Shown here piece after piece: positions 29,194 to 39,011 of a DNA stretch of 64,000 nt. The notes under the pieces were generated by a model that saw nothing but the letters and a program-made list of their open reading frames with translations, ran no database searches and was not told the origin of the DNA. Numbering within the stretch: the first letter of the stretch is position 1; each line of letters opens with the position of its first letter. This DNA is from Maricaulis sp. (GTDB lineage: Bacteria > Pseudomonadota > Alphaproteobacteria > Caulobacterales > Maricaulaceae): NCBI GenBank assembly GCA_002692855.1, contig NZMJ01000119.1:1-64000 (forward strand), given 5' to 3'. The position numbers and the translations under genes were made by a program.

Positions 29194-29694
29194 ATGGAAC
29201 TGGCTCCCGAACTGACCCATTCCGTCATCGACCCGCTCGACTCCGTCGAGCAGGCGGTGATCGGCGAACAATTGCCCTACGAACGCGATGACGCGGGCGA
29301 ATTGCACATGAGTGCGCCCGGCGCATGGCGTGACCACCAGCTCTGGTTTGCGTGGCGTCCCGAGCTGGAAGCCATCCACATCTGCTCCAGCCTCGATCTG
29401 AAAACGCCGCCCAACCGCTTTCGCGAAGTGTGCGAACTGGTCGCGCGCCTGAACGAGAAGCTCTGGTTCGGGCATTTCGACGTCTGGGCCGAGGATGGCG
29501 GCATCCTTTATCGCCATGCCGTGCCGCTGCCGCCGGGCGAATCCCTGTCGCCGGGTCAGGCGACGGCCCTCATCCAGGCTGCGCGTGAAGCCGGAGACCG
29601 CTTCTACCCGGCCTTCCAGTATCTCGTCTGGGGTGGAAAATCGGTCGATGAGGCGGCGCAGGCCGCGATGTTCGAAACCGCTGGTGAGGCATGA
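29194..29694 (+). CDS. YbjN domain-containing protein
   Basis: 166 aa. The family pattern, a type III secretion chaperone-like fold, is seen in RDHQLWFAWRPELEAIHIC, LVARLNEKLWFGHFDVWAED and GILYRHAVPLP. Function is unclear; YbjN of E. coli affects motility and stress. A strong AAAGGAGGGGA ribosome site precedes the ATG. A small hairpin (GGCGCG / CGCGCC, 29152-29170) lies just upstream. Its stop overlaps the proC start (ATGA). Confidence 0.88.
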   Translation: MELAPELTHSVIDPLDSVEQAVIGEQLPYERDDAGELHMSAPGAWRDHQLWFAWRPELEAIHICSSLDLKTPPNRFREVCELVARLNEKLWFGHFDVWAEDGGILYRHAVPLPPGESLSPGQATALIQAAREAGDRFYPAFQYLVWGGKSVDEAAQAAMFETAGEA

Positions 29695-30527
29695 GCGACA
29701 CCGCCAAACCATCGAAGACGGTTCTTATCGGGGCCGGCCGCATGGGCTCGGCGCTGGCGGCTGGCTGGCTCAAGAAGGGTGGCGCCGTCACTCCGGAAAA
29801 CCTGCTGATCGTCGATCCGGGCCGCAACGAACATTGCAAGGCCCTGGTGTCGAAACACGGCCTGAAACGCGTGCCCGAACTGGGCCCGCGCATGGCCAAG
29901 GACGTTTCCCTCGTCGTGCTCGGCGTCAAGCCGCAGAAGTTCGACGAGGTCGCTCCGGTCCTGAACGACATCCTGCCCGAGGACACGGCGATCGTGTCGG
30001 TCATTGCCGGAATCAGCGTCCGGCGGCTGCGCACGGCCTTCGGCGATCGGCCAATCGTGCGGGCCATGCCCAACACGCCGGCCTCGATCGGCAAGGGGAT
30101 CACCGTTGCCATCGCCAACGATGTCCCGGCGGCGATCAAGCGCCGGGCCGAAAAGCTCCTGAAGGTCGGGGGTCCGGTAGAATGGATCACGGATGAGCGG
30201 CACATGGGTGCGGTCACGGCGCTTTCGGGATCAGGTCCGGCCTATGTCTTCCTGCTGGCCGAGACGATGGCGGCGGCAGGATTTGCCGAAGGCCTGCCGC
30301 GCGAACTGGCCGAACGCCTGGCGCGCGAGACCATTATCGGCGCGGCCGCCCTGCTGGCGGAGTCTCCGGACAGCCCGGCGGATCTGCGCCGCGCCGTCAC
30401 GTCGCCGGGCGGCACCACCCAGGCTGCGCTCGACGTTTTGATGACCGGACTGCCGGACCTGATGCGCAACGCCATTTCCGCTGCCGAGCGGCAGTCCCGC
30501 AAGCTCGGCAACGAAAACGGCCGCTGA
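29691..30527 (+). CDS. proC: Pyrroline-5-carboxylate reductase
   Basis: 278 aa. Last step of proline synthesis: NAD(P)H-dependent reduction of pyrroline-5-carboxylate. The dinucleotide fold starts TVLIGAGRMGSALAAGW; the C-terminal signature ALSGSGPAYVFLLAETM and the RRAVTSPGGTTQAALDVL block are complete. Coupled to ybjN by a 4-base overlap; convergent with the secreted hypothetical, 5 bases apart. Confidence 0.96.
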   Translation: MSDTAKPSKTVLIGAGRMGSALAAGWLKKGGAVTPENLLIVDPGRNEHCKALVSKHGLKRVPELGPRMAKDVSLVVLGVKPQKFDEVAPVLNDILPEDTAIVSVIAGISVRRLRTAFGDRPIVRAMPNTPASIGKGITVAIANDVPAAIKRRAEKLLKVGGPVEWITDERHMGAVTALSGSGPAYVFLLAETMAAAGFAEGLPRELAERLARETIIGAAALLAESPDSPADLRRAVTSPGGTTQAALDVLMTGLPDLMRNAISAAERQSRKLGNENGR

Positions 30528-30532
30528 ACGCT

Positions 30533-30952
30533 TTAGCGCGGCTGACCGGTCCAGCTGTCGGTGGCGTCGCTATGGCATGAGCCGGTATGCGCCACGAAGC
30601 CGGTCGGGAAGCCGCCGGTGGTGAAGGTCATCTCGACCCGGCCCCAGACATTCGAAGTCTGGTCGTCTTCCATGACGATCGAGACATCGCAGGTCCAGCC
30701 GGCACGAGCGGGATGGGTCGCGATCCAGTATCCGTTAAAGACGCCGCGGCGATTGTCGTAATTGCCGCCGAGTCCGCGCACATAGACACGCAACTCGCCA
30801 TAGCGCGGATGCATCTGCTGCAGCACGGCCGTGCTGCCCTGGTCTTCAAGATAGACGACCATGCCGGCGTTCGAATCCCAGACCTCGTCCGCAACTGCCG
30901 GTGCCGACACGCAGGCGCACGCTGCCAGGGCAGTCATTGCAATCTTTCTCAT
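30533..30952 (-). CDS. Hypothetical secreted protein
   Basis: 139 aa, not recognised. A signal peptide (MRKIAMTALAACACVSAPAV, cleavage near AVA-D) precedes a mature domain with two cysteines (GWTCDVSIV and TGSCHSD) and many aromatic and Gly residues (VYVRGLGGNYDNRRGVFNGY), consistent with a small beta-sheet periplasmic domain. The ribosome site TAGGGGGG is just upstream of the ATG at 30952. No partner is evident. Confidence 0.7.
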   Translation of the reverse strand: MRKIAMTALAACACVSAPAVADEVWDSNAGMVVYLEDQGSTAVLQQMHPRYGELRVYVRGLGGNYDNRRGVFNGYWIATHPARAGWTCDVSIVMEDDQTSNVWGRVEMTFTTGGFPTGFVAHTGSCHSDATDSWTGQPR

Positions 30953-31016
30953 GTTTCCCCCCTAAATTATTGATCTTCAAAGCCTAGAGGTTAGGGCGGG
31001 GTGGGGCAAGGCAACC

Positions 31017-31487
31017 CTACCAATGCCCGTCCGGCTTGGCGCTGCCCTTCAGTTCGGCCAGTCGCCGCCTGACACCGCCCACCGTGCCTTCGGGCAGGGC
31101 GTCGGGTGCGAACCAGCCTGTCTCGGCGATTTCGTGGTGGGCGGTCATGTCGCACGGCGTCCAGCCGCGCACCCGGAACAGGGCGACGTGATCGCCCCTG
31201 AAGACACGCTCATTGAGATAAATACCCAGGAGTTCGGGCGGGCCGGACGGCACGACTCCGCCTTCCTCGGCGAGTTCCTTGATGATCGCCTGTTCCAGCG
31301 TTTCGCCGCGCTCCACGCCGCCGCCCGGAAAGTGCCAGCCGGCAACATAGGTATGGCGCACGAGCAGGATCTCGCCGCGTTCATTCTCCACCAGGCCGCG
31401 CACACCAAGCGTCATGCCGCGCCGCATCCGCCACCAGCGCTGGACGAGGGGGCGGGCGAGGGGTTCAGCCAGAATTCGAAGACTCAT
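31017..31487 (-). CDS. Nudix hydrolase
   Basis: 156 aa. The Nudix box is GGVERGETLEQAIIKELAEE followed by GGV (about residues 55-77), differing from consensus by K in place of R in the REUXEE core; catalytic glutamates are kept. The preceding RMRRGMTLGVRGLVENE and VRHTYVAGWHFPGG are typical of Nudix proteins of unknown substrate. A nucleoside-diphosphate derivative is the likely class of substrate. Confidence 0.85.
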   Translation of the reverse strand: MSLRILAEPLARPLVQRWWRMRRGMTLGVRGLVENERGEILLVRHTYVAGWHFPGGGVERGETLEQAIIKELAEEGGVVPSGPPELLGIYLNERVFRGDHVALFRVRGWTPCDMTAHHEIAETGWFAPDALPEGTVGGVRRRLAELKGSAKPDGHW

Positions 31488-31586
31488 CGCATTTCCTGTT
31501 ACGGCCTGAATTCCACCGCTAGCCCGCGCTGCGTGTCCGGGTTATGAACCGTGCCAAGTCTGTCACTTTGCCCGAGGGGAAATCGC

Positions 31587-31667
31587 ATGGCCGCCCTTTA
31601 TGCCATTCTGATCTGCGCCGGTGTGTTCGCACTGCTGAACCTTATCGAATACAAGCGTCTCGACTAG
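31587..31667 (+). CDS. Putative 26-residue single-helix membrane protein
   Basis: The reading frame encodes MAALYAILICAGVFALLNLI then EYKRLD: one membrane helix with a charged EYKRLD end. A strong ribosome site (GAGGGG) lies 7 bases upstream of the ATG, and the frame fits the gap before the antiporter gene by 21 bases. The shape resembles the tiny one-helix accessory proteins of membrane complexes. It has no homology evidence here. Confidence 0.55.
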   Translation: MAALYAILICAGVFALLNLIEYKRLD

Positions 31668-31688
31668 AGCCGACGGCACCGGCCCGGC

Positions 31689-32729
31689 ATGTCGCTTCTC
31701 GTTTCCTTCGCCCTTATTCTCGGGGGCATCGTCCTCCTCCTGTTCGGTGGAGATTTCCTGATTCGCGGTGCCACGGCGCTGGCGCGGAAGTGGAATATCC
31801 CGTCCCTGCTGATCGGTCTGACGATTGTCGCCTTCGGCACGTCAGCGCCTGAACTCGTCGTCTCGATTGATGCCGCGCTGTCGGGTTTCCCCGGCCTCGC
31901 CCTCGGCAATATCGTCGGTTCGAACATCGCCAACGTGCTGTTCGTTCTGGGGCTTCCCGCACTGTTCGGCGCCATTGCGACGAGCGCGCCGGGCGTCAAG
32001 CGTAATGCGGTTTTTGCCCTTCTGGCGGCCGGTGCGCTGGTCTTTACGGCGCGCGACGGTGCGATCTCGCTGGTCGAGGGCGGGCTGCTGTTCGCCCTGG
32101 TGGTGATCTTCGTCGCCTATATGGGCCTGCTGGCCCGCCGCAAGCCGGACGACCCCCTGCTCGCCGAACTGATCGAGGCTGACCACGCACCCGGCCTGCC
32201 GCAATCGGTCGCGACGATCACCGTCTTCCTGTTGATCGGCCTCGTCGCGCTGCCCATCGGCGCGCACATGATCGTCAATGGTGGCACCAATGCCGCCGCC
32301 CTGATGGGTGTGCCTGACGCCGTCATCGGCCTCACTGCCGTTGCCATCGGCACCTCCTTGCCGGAGCTGGCTGCGGTCATGGTCGCGGTCATCCGCCGCA
32401 ATGCCGACCTCGCCATCGGCAATGTGCTCGGCTCCAACATCTTCAACATTTTCGCGGTTGGCGGCGGTGCGGCAATCGCGACAGGCGTGACCGGCCAGTC
32501 CCTGTCGGTTCCCGAGCAGATCCTCGGCTTCGACATCTGGGTCATGGTCGCCGCCTCGGTCATCCTGACCGGCCTGGTCCTCGTCAAACGCCCGATTGGC
32601 CGCGTGATCGGCCTCGTCTTCTTCGCCGGCTACATCGCCTATATCGTCGCCCTGGCAGTGATGTATCCGGTCAATCTCGAAGCGGTGGGCGATCAACTCG
32701 AAGCCGAGATCGAGGAGGTCACCGAATGA
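31689..32729 (+). CDS. Calcium/sodium antiporter, CaCA superfamily (YrbG-like)
   Basis: 346 aa, about ten helices in two inverted halves. Each half carries the alpha-repeat signature: GTSAPELVVSIDAALSG with ALGNIVGSNIANV, and GTSLPELAAVMVAV with AIGNVLGSNIFNI. These glutamates and asparagines bind the exchanged cation. It would exchange Ca2+ for Na+ or H+ across the inner membrane. Coupled to the DsrE gene by ATGA. Confidence 0.93.
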   Translation: MSLLVSFALILGGIVLLLFGGDFLIRGATALARKWNIPSLLIGLTIVAFGTSAPELVVSIDAALSGFPGLALGNIVGSNIANVLFVLGLPALFGAIATSAPGVKRNAVFALLAAGALVFTARDGAISLVEGGLLFALVVIFVAYMGLLARRKPDDPLLAELIEADHAPGLPQSVATITVFLLIGLVALPIGAHMIVNGGTNAAALMGVPDAVIGLTAVAIGTSLPELAAVMVAVIRRNADLAIGNVLGSNIFNIFAVGGGAAIATGVTGQSLSVPEQILGFDIWVMVAASVILTGLVLVKRPIGRVIGLVFFAGYIAYIVALAVMYPVNLEAVGDQLEAEIEEVTE

Positions 32730-33268
32730 TCCGTCTTCTGACGCTGTTTGCTGCCCTATCGCTGACCCCGGCGGCCATCGCCGGGCCGGACGACTTCACC
32801 TATGGCCCGGTCTTCTCCGAATACGGGCGGGTCGCCGACGTGCCGGACGCCGAAGTCCTGCCCGAAGGAACGGTCATGCGGGTGGCGTTCGATGTCACCG
32901 ACGCAGCCGATCCCGGCGAGATCAACCGGCGTTTCGACAGTGCGGCGCGCTTCATCAACATGCATGCGCGGGCCGGCCTCGAACCGATGGATGTCGAAGT
33001 CGCGATCGTCATTCACGGCAGCGCCGTGGGCGATGTGACGAATGCAGACTGGTATGGCGAGCGGCATGACGGCGCTGAAAACGCCAATGCCGAGCTGGTC
33101 CGTCAGCTGATCGATCTGGGCGGTGTGCGCTTCATCGTCTGCGGCCAGTCGGCCACCTTCCAGGACGTGTCGGGCGAAGACCTGTTGCCGGGCGTCGAAA
33201 TGGCGCTGTCCGCGATGACGGCCCACGCCCTGCTGCAACAGGACGGTTATACGCTGAACCCGTTCTGA
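32726..33268 (+). CDS. Exported DsrE-family protein
   Basis: 180 aa. Signal peptide MIRLLTLFAALSLTPAAIAG, then a DsrE/DsrF/YchN-like domain; the family-type cysteine sits in VRFIVCGQSATFQ near residue 137. DsrE-fold proteins can carry persulfide sulfur, but exported versions are uncharacterised. Start ATG overlaps the antiporter stop, so the pair is cotranscribed; a functional link is not obvious. Confidence 0.75.
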   Translation: MIRLLTLFAALSLTPAAIAGPDDFTYGPVFSEYGRVADVPDAEVLPEGTVMRVAFDVTDAADPGEINRRFDSAARFINMHARAGLEPMDVEVAIVIHGSAVGDVTNADWYGERHDGAENANAELVRQLIDLGGVRFIVCGQSATFQDVSGEDLLPGVEMALSAMTAHALLQQDGYTLNPF

Positions 33269-33275
33269 GCGGGGC

Positions 33276-33677
33276 TTACTTCTTGCGGAAGCGCGTCAGG
33301 CCGACGGACTCGGCCTCCTTGTAAACATCCATCTTGCGGGTCGTGACCGCCGCCGCCAGAACCGCGTCGGGGGCCAGCGCAGCGTCGAGGATGGCGCCGC
33401 ACAGCGATTCCTGCAGGTCGAAGCGATGGTCGTTCAGTTCGCGGATCGCGTTGAACAGATAATCATAGTCCACGACCGTCTCGATCCGGTCTGACCCGTC
33501 CCAGCCCTTGGCCGAAACCACCGTCACGACGTCGATGCGCACCCGCTGGCGGCGGCCGCGTTCGTGGTCATGGATGCCGATCTCGACCTCCACCACGACA
33601 CCGTCGAGCCGGTAGACGAAGACATCATCGCCGCCTGACTGGGTCAGCGCGTCTTCAATGATCTGGGCGAGATTCAC
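33276..33677 (-). CDS. folB: Dihydroneopterin aldolase
   Basis: 133 aa. It converts dihydroneopterin to 6-hydroxymethyl-dihydropterin in folate synthesis. Features: VEVEIGIHDHERGRRQRVRI (substrate loop with the catalytic region), ETVVDYDYLFNAI and a C-terminal segment with VTTRKMDVYKEAESVGLT. The start GTG overlaps the SDR stop (GTGA at 33674-33677). Confidence 0.9.
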   Translation of the reverse strand: MNLAQIIEDALTQSGGDDVFVYRLDGVVVEVEIGIHDHERGRRQRVRIDVVTVVSAKGWDGSDRIETVVDYDYLFNAIRELNDHRFDLQESLCGAILDAALAPDAVLAAAVTTRKMDVYKEAESVGLTRFRKK

Positions 33678-34438
33678 TGGCCGTCCTCCGTGGCGCGCGG
33701 ATCGAACATCACGTCGCGCGGACGGGGGTCGAGATGCTGCCCGCCGTCAATCGTCACCGTCTCGCCCGTCATGGCCGGGGTCGCAAGGATGAAGCGCACC
33801 GCGCGCACGATGTCGTCGGGCTCCGCGCCGCCGCGCATCGGGTTCATGGCATGCGCCTTTTCGAACGCGCCCCGGCTCTGCCCGCCGGAGGGCAGGGTGA
33901 TGCCCGGCGCAATCGCATTGACGCGCACGGCGGGGGCGAGCGCCATGGCCAGGGTCTGTGTCGCGGCGTGCAGGCCGGCCTTCGCCAGCGTGTAGGAGAA
34001 GAAGTCCGGGTTGAGGTTGAACAGTTTCTGGTCGAGCAGGTTGATGATGCAACCCGACGCCCGTCCGGTGTGGGCCTTCGCCATTTCCGATGCCAGCAGA
34101 ACGGGCGCCATCAGATTGACCTTGAGCGCGGTCAGGAGGCTGTCCGGGGAGACGCTGGCGGGGTCGTCGTGCTCGAACACCGACGCGGAATTGATCAGCG
34201 CGTCGACGCGGCCCAGTGTCGACAGAAAATCGCGAATGCCGTCACTGTCCGACAGGTCGAACCCGGCGGTCCGTGCCGCCCCGCCGGTCTCGCGGACATC
34301 GGCAGCCACGGCTTCGGCCTCGGCCAGCGACGTGTTGTAATGGACGATGACTTCCCAGCCGTCTGCGCCCAGTCCGCGGGCAATGGCTGCACCGAGACGC
34401 TTGCCTGCACCCGTCACGAGGGCGATTTTACTGGCCAT
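33674..34438 (-). CDS. SDR oxidoreductase, pteridine-reductase (FolM/PTR1) type
   Basis: 254 aa. The cofactor motif is [12 protein letters not shown]: an arginine replaces the usual glycine, the TGxxxRxG signature of PTR1/FolM. The catalytic Tyr-Lys pair is in [11 protein letters not shown]. Coupling to folB by a 4-base overlap supports a role in reducing pterins (dihydromonapterin or dihydrofolate). GGGAGG lies 6 bases before the ATG at 34438, which overlaps the uvrC start on the other strand. Confidence 0.85.
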   Translation of the reverse strand: MASKIALVTGAGKRLGAAIARGLGADGWEVIVHYNTSLAEAEAVAADVRETGGAARTAGFDLSDSDGIRDFLSTLGRVDALINSASVFEHDDPASVSPDSLLTALKVNLMAPVLLASEMAKAHTGRASGCIINLLDQKLFNLNPDFFSYTLAKAGLHAATQTLAMALAPAVRVNAIAPGITLPSGGQSRGAFEKAHAMNPMRGGAEPDDIVRAVRFILATPAMTGETVTIDGGQHLDPRPRDVMFDPRATEDGQ

Positions 34439-36347
34439 GAAAGCCTCCCGTCCTGAACGCCCGCCGATGGATGCGGCTGACAGCCCCGCTCCGTCTCCGG
34501 AAGGGGCCGAAAACCTGTCCGGTCCCGATATCATTGCGGGCTATGTGAAAAACCTGCCCGGCAAGCCGGGGGTTTACCGCATGTTCGGGGCGGATGGCGA
34601 GGTGCTGTATGTCGGCAAGGCGCGCAATCTGAAGAATCGGGTCGCGAACTACGCCAAGTCGGGCGGGCACACGAACCGCATCGCGCTGATGATCTCGCTG
34701 ACACGGTCGATGGAATTCGTCGTCACGGCGACCGAGACCGAGGCGCTGCTGCTGGAAGCCAACCTCATCAAGCGGCTCAAGCCCCGCTTCAACATCATCC
34801 TGCGCGATGACAAGTCCTTCCCCTACATCCTCATCCGCACCGGTCACGACGCGCCGCAGATCACGAAGCATCGCGGCTCGCGCAAGGCGAAGGGCGAGTA
34901 TTTCGGCCCCTTCGCCAGCGCCGGCGCGGTCAACCGGACGCTGAACACGCTGCAGAAGGCCTTCCTCCTGCGCACCTGCACCGACAGCGTCTACGAGGGC
35001 CGGTCGCGCCCCTGCATGCTCTATCAGATCAAGCGCTGCGCCGGGCCTTGCGTGGGGCTGATCGAGCCGGACGCCTACCGCGCCCTGGTCGGCGAGGCGG
35101 AGGCCTTCCTGCGCGGCAAGTCGAACGCGCTTCGCGAAGACCTCAGCGCCAAGATGCAGGCCGCGTCCGAGGCGCTTGATTTCGAGAGGGCAGCGAGCCT
35201 GCGCGACCGGATCAAGGCGATCGCCTCGGTCACGACCGACCAGGGCATCAATCCCGACGGGGTGGAGGAAGCCGACATCATCGCGCTCGCGCAGGAGGGC
35301 GGGAAGAGCTGCGTCCAGGTCTTCTTCTTCCGCGCCGGCCAGAACTGGGGCAACCAGTCCTTCTTCCCGCGCCATGAGCAGGACGCAGACCCGGCCGACG
35401 TCCTGTCGGCCTTCATCGCGCAATTCTATGATGATCGTCCGGCCCCGGCGCTGATCCTGACCTCGCACGCATTGCCCGATGGCGAACTGATCGCCGAGGC
35501 GCTGACGCTGCGCTCCAGCCGCAAGGTCACCGTCCACACGCCGTCGCGCGGGGAAAAGCGCAAGCTGGTCGCGCAGACCCGCCGCAACGCCGAGGAGGCG
35601 TTGACCCGCCGCATGTCGGAAAGCGCGTCTCAGGCCCAGCTTCTGAAAGGCGTCGCCAAGGTTTTCGCGCTGGCCGAACCGCCCCAGCGCATCGAGGTCT
35701 ATGACAATTCCCACATCCAGGGGACCAACGCGCTGGGCGCGATGATCGTCGCCGGGCCGGAAGGCTTCACCAAGAATCACTATCGCCGCTTCAACATGAA
35801 GCCCGAGGATGTCGTCACGAACGACGACTTCGCGATGATGAACGCCATGCTGCGCCGCCGCTTTTCCCGGATGCTGAAGGAACAGGGCGAGGGGGCTCCG
35901 GTGCCCGACCTGGTGCTGATCGACGGCGGCAAGGGCCAGCTCTCGGCCGCGCGCGCCGTGATGGAGGAACTCGGCCTGACTGATATTCCGCTCGCCGCCA
36001 TTGCCAAGGGGCCGGAGCGGGATGCGGGCCGCGAGGCCTTTTACATGGATGGCCGCGCGCCGTTCAAACTGCCGATGAACGACCCGGTGCTCTATTACCT
36101 CCAGCGCCTGCGCGACGAGGCCCACCGCTTTGCCATTGGCGGCCACCGCGCCAAGCGCGAACGCGCCATCCGCGACAACCCGCTCGACGGCATCCCCGGC
36201 GTCGGCCCGTCACGCAAAAAGGCATTGCTGGCGCATTTCGGATCGGCCAAGGCTGTGCGCGGTGCGGCGCTTTCCGATCTCGAAGGGGTGGAAGGCGTCT
36301 CCAAAGCCATGGCAAAACGTATCTATGACTGGTTCCGCGATGCTTAG
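34437..36347 (+). CDS. uvrC: Excinuclease ABC subunit C
   Basis: 636 aa from the ATG at 34437; an ATG at 34467 is equally possible because the first 30 residues are non-conserved and neither start has a good ribosome site. Domains: GIY-YIG nuclease ([20 protein letters not shown]), Cys-rich [23 protein letters not shown] motif ([19 protein letters not shown]), the RNase-H-like domain ([34 protein letters not shown]) and C-terminal HhH pair ([18 protein letters not shown]). It makes the dual incisions with UvrB, whose gene lies at 48837-50984. Confidence 0.96.
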   Translation: MKASRPERPPMDAADSPAPSPEGAENLSGPDIIAGYVKNLPGKPGVYRMFGADGEVLYVGKARNLKNRVANYAKSGGHTNRIALMISLTRSMEFVVTATETEALLLEANLIKRLKPRFNIILRDDKSFPYILIRTGHDAPQITKHRGSRKAKGEYFGPFASAGAVNRTLNTLQKAFLLRTCTDSVYEGRSRPCMLYQIKRCAGPCVGLIEPDAYRALVGEAEAFLRGKSNALREDLSAKMQAASEALDFERAASLRDRIKAIASVTTDQGINPDGVEEADIIALAQEGGKSCVQVFFFRAGQNWGNQSFFPRHEQDADPADVLSAFIAQFYDDRPAPALILTSHALPDGELIAEALTLRSSRKVTVHTPSRGEKRKLVAQTRRNAEEALTRRMSESASQAQLLKGVAKVFALAEPPQRIEVYDNSHIQGTNALGAMIVAGPEGFTKNHYRRFNMKPEDVVTNDDFAMMNAMLRRRFSRMLKEQGEGAPVPDLVLIDGGKGQLSAARAVMEELGLTDIPLAAIAKGPERDAGREAFYMDGRAPFKLPMNDPVLYYLQRLRDEAHRFAIGGHRAKRERAIRDNPLDGIPGVGPSRKKALLAHFGSAKAVRGAALSDLEGVEGVSKAMAKRIYDWFRDA

Positions 36348-36966
36348 ACAGCTGCCCAACGCCCTGACCGTGTTCCGTATCGCCGCCGCACCCGCGGGCG
36401 CAGTGATGATGATCCTCAGCTATGGCAGCGCCGAGGGCCGCCCGTTTGCCGGTTTCGACCTGTCGCCATTCCGGCACGAGGCCGGTGCCCTCGCGATTGC
36501 AGCCTTGGCGCTGTTTGTCGCGGCGGCGGTTACCGACCTGCTGGACGGATGGCTGGCGCGGGCGCTGGGTGCGGTGTCCCGTGCGGGGGCTCTGCTCGAC
36601 CCCATCGCCGACAAGGTGTTCGTGGCCTTCTGGCTGTTTGTCTGGGTGTGGATCATCGGGCCGGCCCCGCTGGTGGTCGTGCCCGCCGCAGCGATCATTT
36701 CGCGCGACATCATGATGACCGTGCTGCGCCTGCAGCGCCTCGATCAGGAAATCGTCCCCATCCCGGTCAGTTTCGACGCCAAGATGAAGACGCTGATCGA
36801 ATTCCTGATGCTGGCGCTGCCCTTCGTCGCCGGTTTCCTGGCGGCGAACGGCACGGCGGCAACCGACTGGTTCTTCATCGAGGCCTGGCTGTCGCTGCTG
36901 TGGTTCTCGGCAGCACTCAGCCTCTATACGGCCGCGCGCTATCTCTGGCCGAGGAAAGCGGCGTGA
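36340..36966 (+). CDS. pgsA: CDP-diacylglycerol-glycerol-3-phosphate 3-phosphatidyltransferase
   Basis: 208 aa membrane enzyme with about six helices. The CDP-alcohol phosphatidyltransferase motif DG-x2-AR-x8-G-x3-D-x3-D is intact at about residues 66-92 ([12 protein letters not shown], then LLDPIADK). It makes phosphatidylglycerol phosphate. The first residues [14 protein letters not shown] match the PgsA N-terminus; start at 36340 overlaps the uvrC stop by 8 bases. The gene following uvrC is pgsA in many alphaproteobacteria. Confidence 0.93.
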   Translation: MLRQLPNALTVFRIAAAPAGAVMMILSYGSAEGRPFAGFDLSPFRHEAGALAIAALALFVAAAVTDLLDGWLARALGAVSRAGALLDPIADKVFVAFWLFVWVWIIGPAPLVVVPAAAIISRDIMMTVLRLQRLDQEIVPIPVSFDAKMKTLIEFLMLALPFVAGFLAANGTAATDWFFIEAWLSLLWFSAALSLYTAARYLWPRKAA

Positions 36967-37670
36967 ACGCCGGAGCGGACACCGAGCCGCACCTTCTTAT
37001 CGTCGACGATGACGACCGAATCCGGTCGCTTCTGAAACGCTTCCTGGCCGAGCGCGGCTTTCGCGTGACGACCGCCCCGGACGGGGCCAAGGCGATGTCC
37101 CTGATGAAAGGGATGGAATTCGACCTTCTGATCCTCGACGTGATGATGCCCGGCATGGACGGGTTCGAATTGACGGGCGCGGTGCGGGAGAAGGGCGACA
37201 CGCCCATCATCCTGCTGACCGCGCGCGGCGAGGCCGGTGACCGCATCAAGGGGCTGACGCTGGGCGCCGACGACTACCTGCCCAAGCCATTCGAGCCGGA
37301 AGAACTGGTGCTGCGCATCCGGTCGATCCTGAAACGTGCCCGGCCCACCGGCCCGGCTCACACCAGGGTGCGGTTCGGGGCGTGGGAGTTCGACCTGGCG
37401 CAGGAAACCCTGTCGCGCGCCGGAACCCGCGCCCGCCTCACCAGCGGTGAGACAGCCCTGCTGGCGGCGCTCGCGGCCAGCCCGTCGCAATCGGTCAGCC
37501 GCTTCGCCCTGTCGGAAAAGACCGGCGGCGGAGAACGCGCGGTCGATGTTCAGGTGACCCGTCTGCGCCGCAAGATCGAACGCGATCCGCGCCAGCCCCT
37601 ACACATCCAGACTGTTCGCGGTGAAGGCTACAAGCTGATCGCCGACGCCATCTTCGAGGAGCAGGGCTGA
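36963..37670 (+). CDS. OmpR-family response regulator
   Basis: 235 aa. The receiver domain has LIVDDDDRIRSLLKR, the phospho-acceptor aspartate near residue 59 (LLILDVMMPGMDG) and lysine in DDYLPKPFEP; the C-terminal winged-helix has VDVQVTRLRRKIERDP and VRGEGYKL. It starts with a GTG that overlaps the pgsA stop (GTGA). The downstream histidine kinase gene is 4 bases away and is the likely partner. Confidence 0.93.
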   Translation: MNAGADTEPHLLIVDDDDRIRSLLKRFLAERGFRVTTAPDGAKAMSLMKGMEFDLLILDVMMPGMDGFELTGAVREKGDTPIILLTARGEAGDRIKGLTLGADDYLPKPFEPEELVLRIRSILKRARPTGPAHTRVRFGAWEFDLAQETLSRAGTRARLTSGETALLAALAASPSQSVSRFALSEKTGGGERAVDVQVTRLRRKIERDPRQPLHIQTVRGEGYKLIADAIFEEQG

Positions 37671-37674
37671 TCTC

Positions 37675-38994
37675 ATGGGACCGCTGAAGCGATATCTGCC
37701 CAAGGGGCTCTTCGCGCGGTCGCTGCTGATCTTCGTGCTCCCCGTGATGATGATGCAGGCACTGATCGCGTGGGCCTTCTTCGAGGAGCACTGGGAAAAC
37801 GTCACCAGCCGCCTGTCGGAAAGTGTCGCGGGCGATGTCGCGATGATGACGGCCCTGTTCGAGCAGACCGGCGAGGACGAGGAGGCGTTTGCCGACTATG
37901 CGCGCCACGCGCGGGAAAACATGCGGCTGGACGTCGATTTCCGGCCCGGTGACACTTTGCCGACGACGCGGCGGTCATCCTTCTTCCGCACGCTGGACCG
38001 CACTTTGCGCCGCGCCCTGACGGCGCAGATCGACCGGCCTGTATGGTTCGATACCACACGCTACAACCAGTATGTCGATATCCGCGTCCAGACCGATACA
38101 GGCGTGCTGCGCTACATCGCCTTTCGCGAACGTGCCTTCGCCACCACCGGCCATATCTTCATCCTGTGGCTTCTCGGTGCGACCGCCATTTTGACCGTCA
38201 TTTCGGTCATTTTCATCCGCAATCAGGTCAAACCGATCCGGCGGCTGGCCGATGCCGCCGAGCAGTTCGGCCGCGGCCAGGATGCAAACTGGTTCAAACC
38301 CGCCGGTGCCCGGGAAGTGCGCCAGGCCGCGCACGCCTTTCTCGAAATGCGACGGCGCATCCAGCGCCACCTGGACCAGCGCACCGGCTTGCTGGCCGGT
38401 GTCAGCCATGACCTGCGCACGCCGCTTACCCGGTTGAAGCTGCATCTGGCCTTGATGCCCGAGGGTCCGGACCGCGAGGAAGCGCGCCGCGACGTGTCCG
38501 AGATGGAGCAGATGCTCGACGAATACCTTACCTTCGCGCGCGGCGAAGCGGGGGAGGAAACCCGCGTCACCGACGTCTCCGCGCTGCTTGCCGAGGCCGC
38601 TGCCGATACTGAGCGCACCGGCGCGCGGATCGATCTGAAAGCCACCGATGCCGTCGAGGCGGCCATTCGCCCCGGCATGGTCAAGCGCGCCATCGTCAAT
38701 CTTCTGTCGAACGCCGCCATCCATGCCGACCATGTCTCGGTCAGCTTGCGTCAGGCCGGGAGCCGGATCGAAATCCTCGTTGACGATGACGGACCGGGCA
38801 TTCCGCCCGACCGGTATGAGGAGGCGTTCAAGCCGTTCTCGCGGCTGGACGAATCGCGCAACCAGAACCAGTCGGGCGTCGGACTGGGCCTCGCCATTGC
38901 CCGCGACGTGGCGCGAAGCCACGGCGGCGATGTCACCTTGTCAGAAAGCCCGCTGGGCGGGTTGCGGGCCAGCCTGTCGATCCCGATTGGCTGA
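37675..38994 (+). CDS. HAMP-type sensor histidine kinase
   Basis: 439 aa. Two transmembrane helices (about residues 18-38 and 155-180) flank a periplasmic domain; a HAMP linker follows, then HisKA with the phospho-accepting His245 in GVSHDLRTPLTRLKL and an ATPase domain with N box (VNLLSNAAIHAD), DDDGPGIPP and GVGLGLAIARDVARSHGG. EnvZ-like architecture. The stimulus is unknown. Forms a two-component pair with the regulator upstream. Confidence 0.93.
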   Translation: MGPLKRYLPKGLFARSLLIFVLPVMMMQALIAWAFFEEHWENVTSRLSESVAGDVAMMTALFEQTGEDEEAFADYARHARENMRLDVDFRPGDTLPTTRRSSFFRTLDRTLRRALTAQIDRPVWFDTTRYNQYVDIRVQTDTGVLRYIAFRERAFATTGHIFILWLLGATAILTVISVIFIRNQVKPIRRLADAAEQFGRGQDANWFKPAGAREVRQAAHAFLEMRRRIQRHLDQRTGLLAGVSHDLRTPLTRLKLHLALMPEGPDREEARRDVSEMEQMLDEYLTFARGEAGEETRVTDVSALLAEAAADTERTGARIDLKATDAVEAAIRPGMVKRAIVNLLSNAAIHADHVSVSLRQAGSRIEILVDDDGPGIPPDRYEEAFKPFSRLDESRNQNQSGVGLGLAIARDVARSHGGDVTLSESPLGGLRASLSIPIG

Positions 38995-39011
38995 CCCGCG
39001 CTGCGGGAGGT

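Noticed and set aside
34439-36146. 572-codon minus-strand frame opposite uvrC
   Set aside because: It lies wholly antisense to uvrC, has no ribosome site or recognisable domain and looks like a composition artefact.
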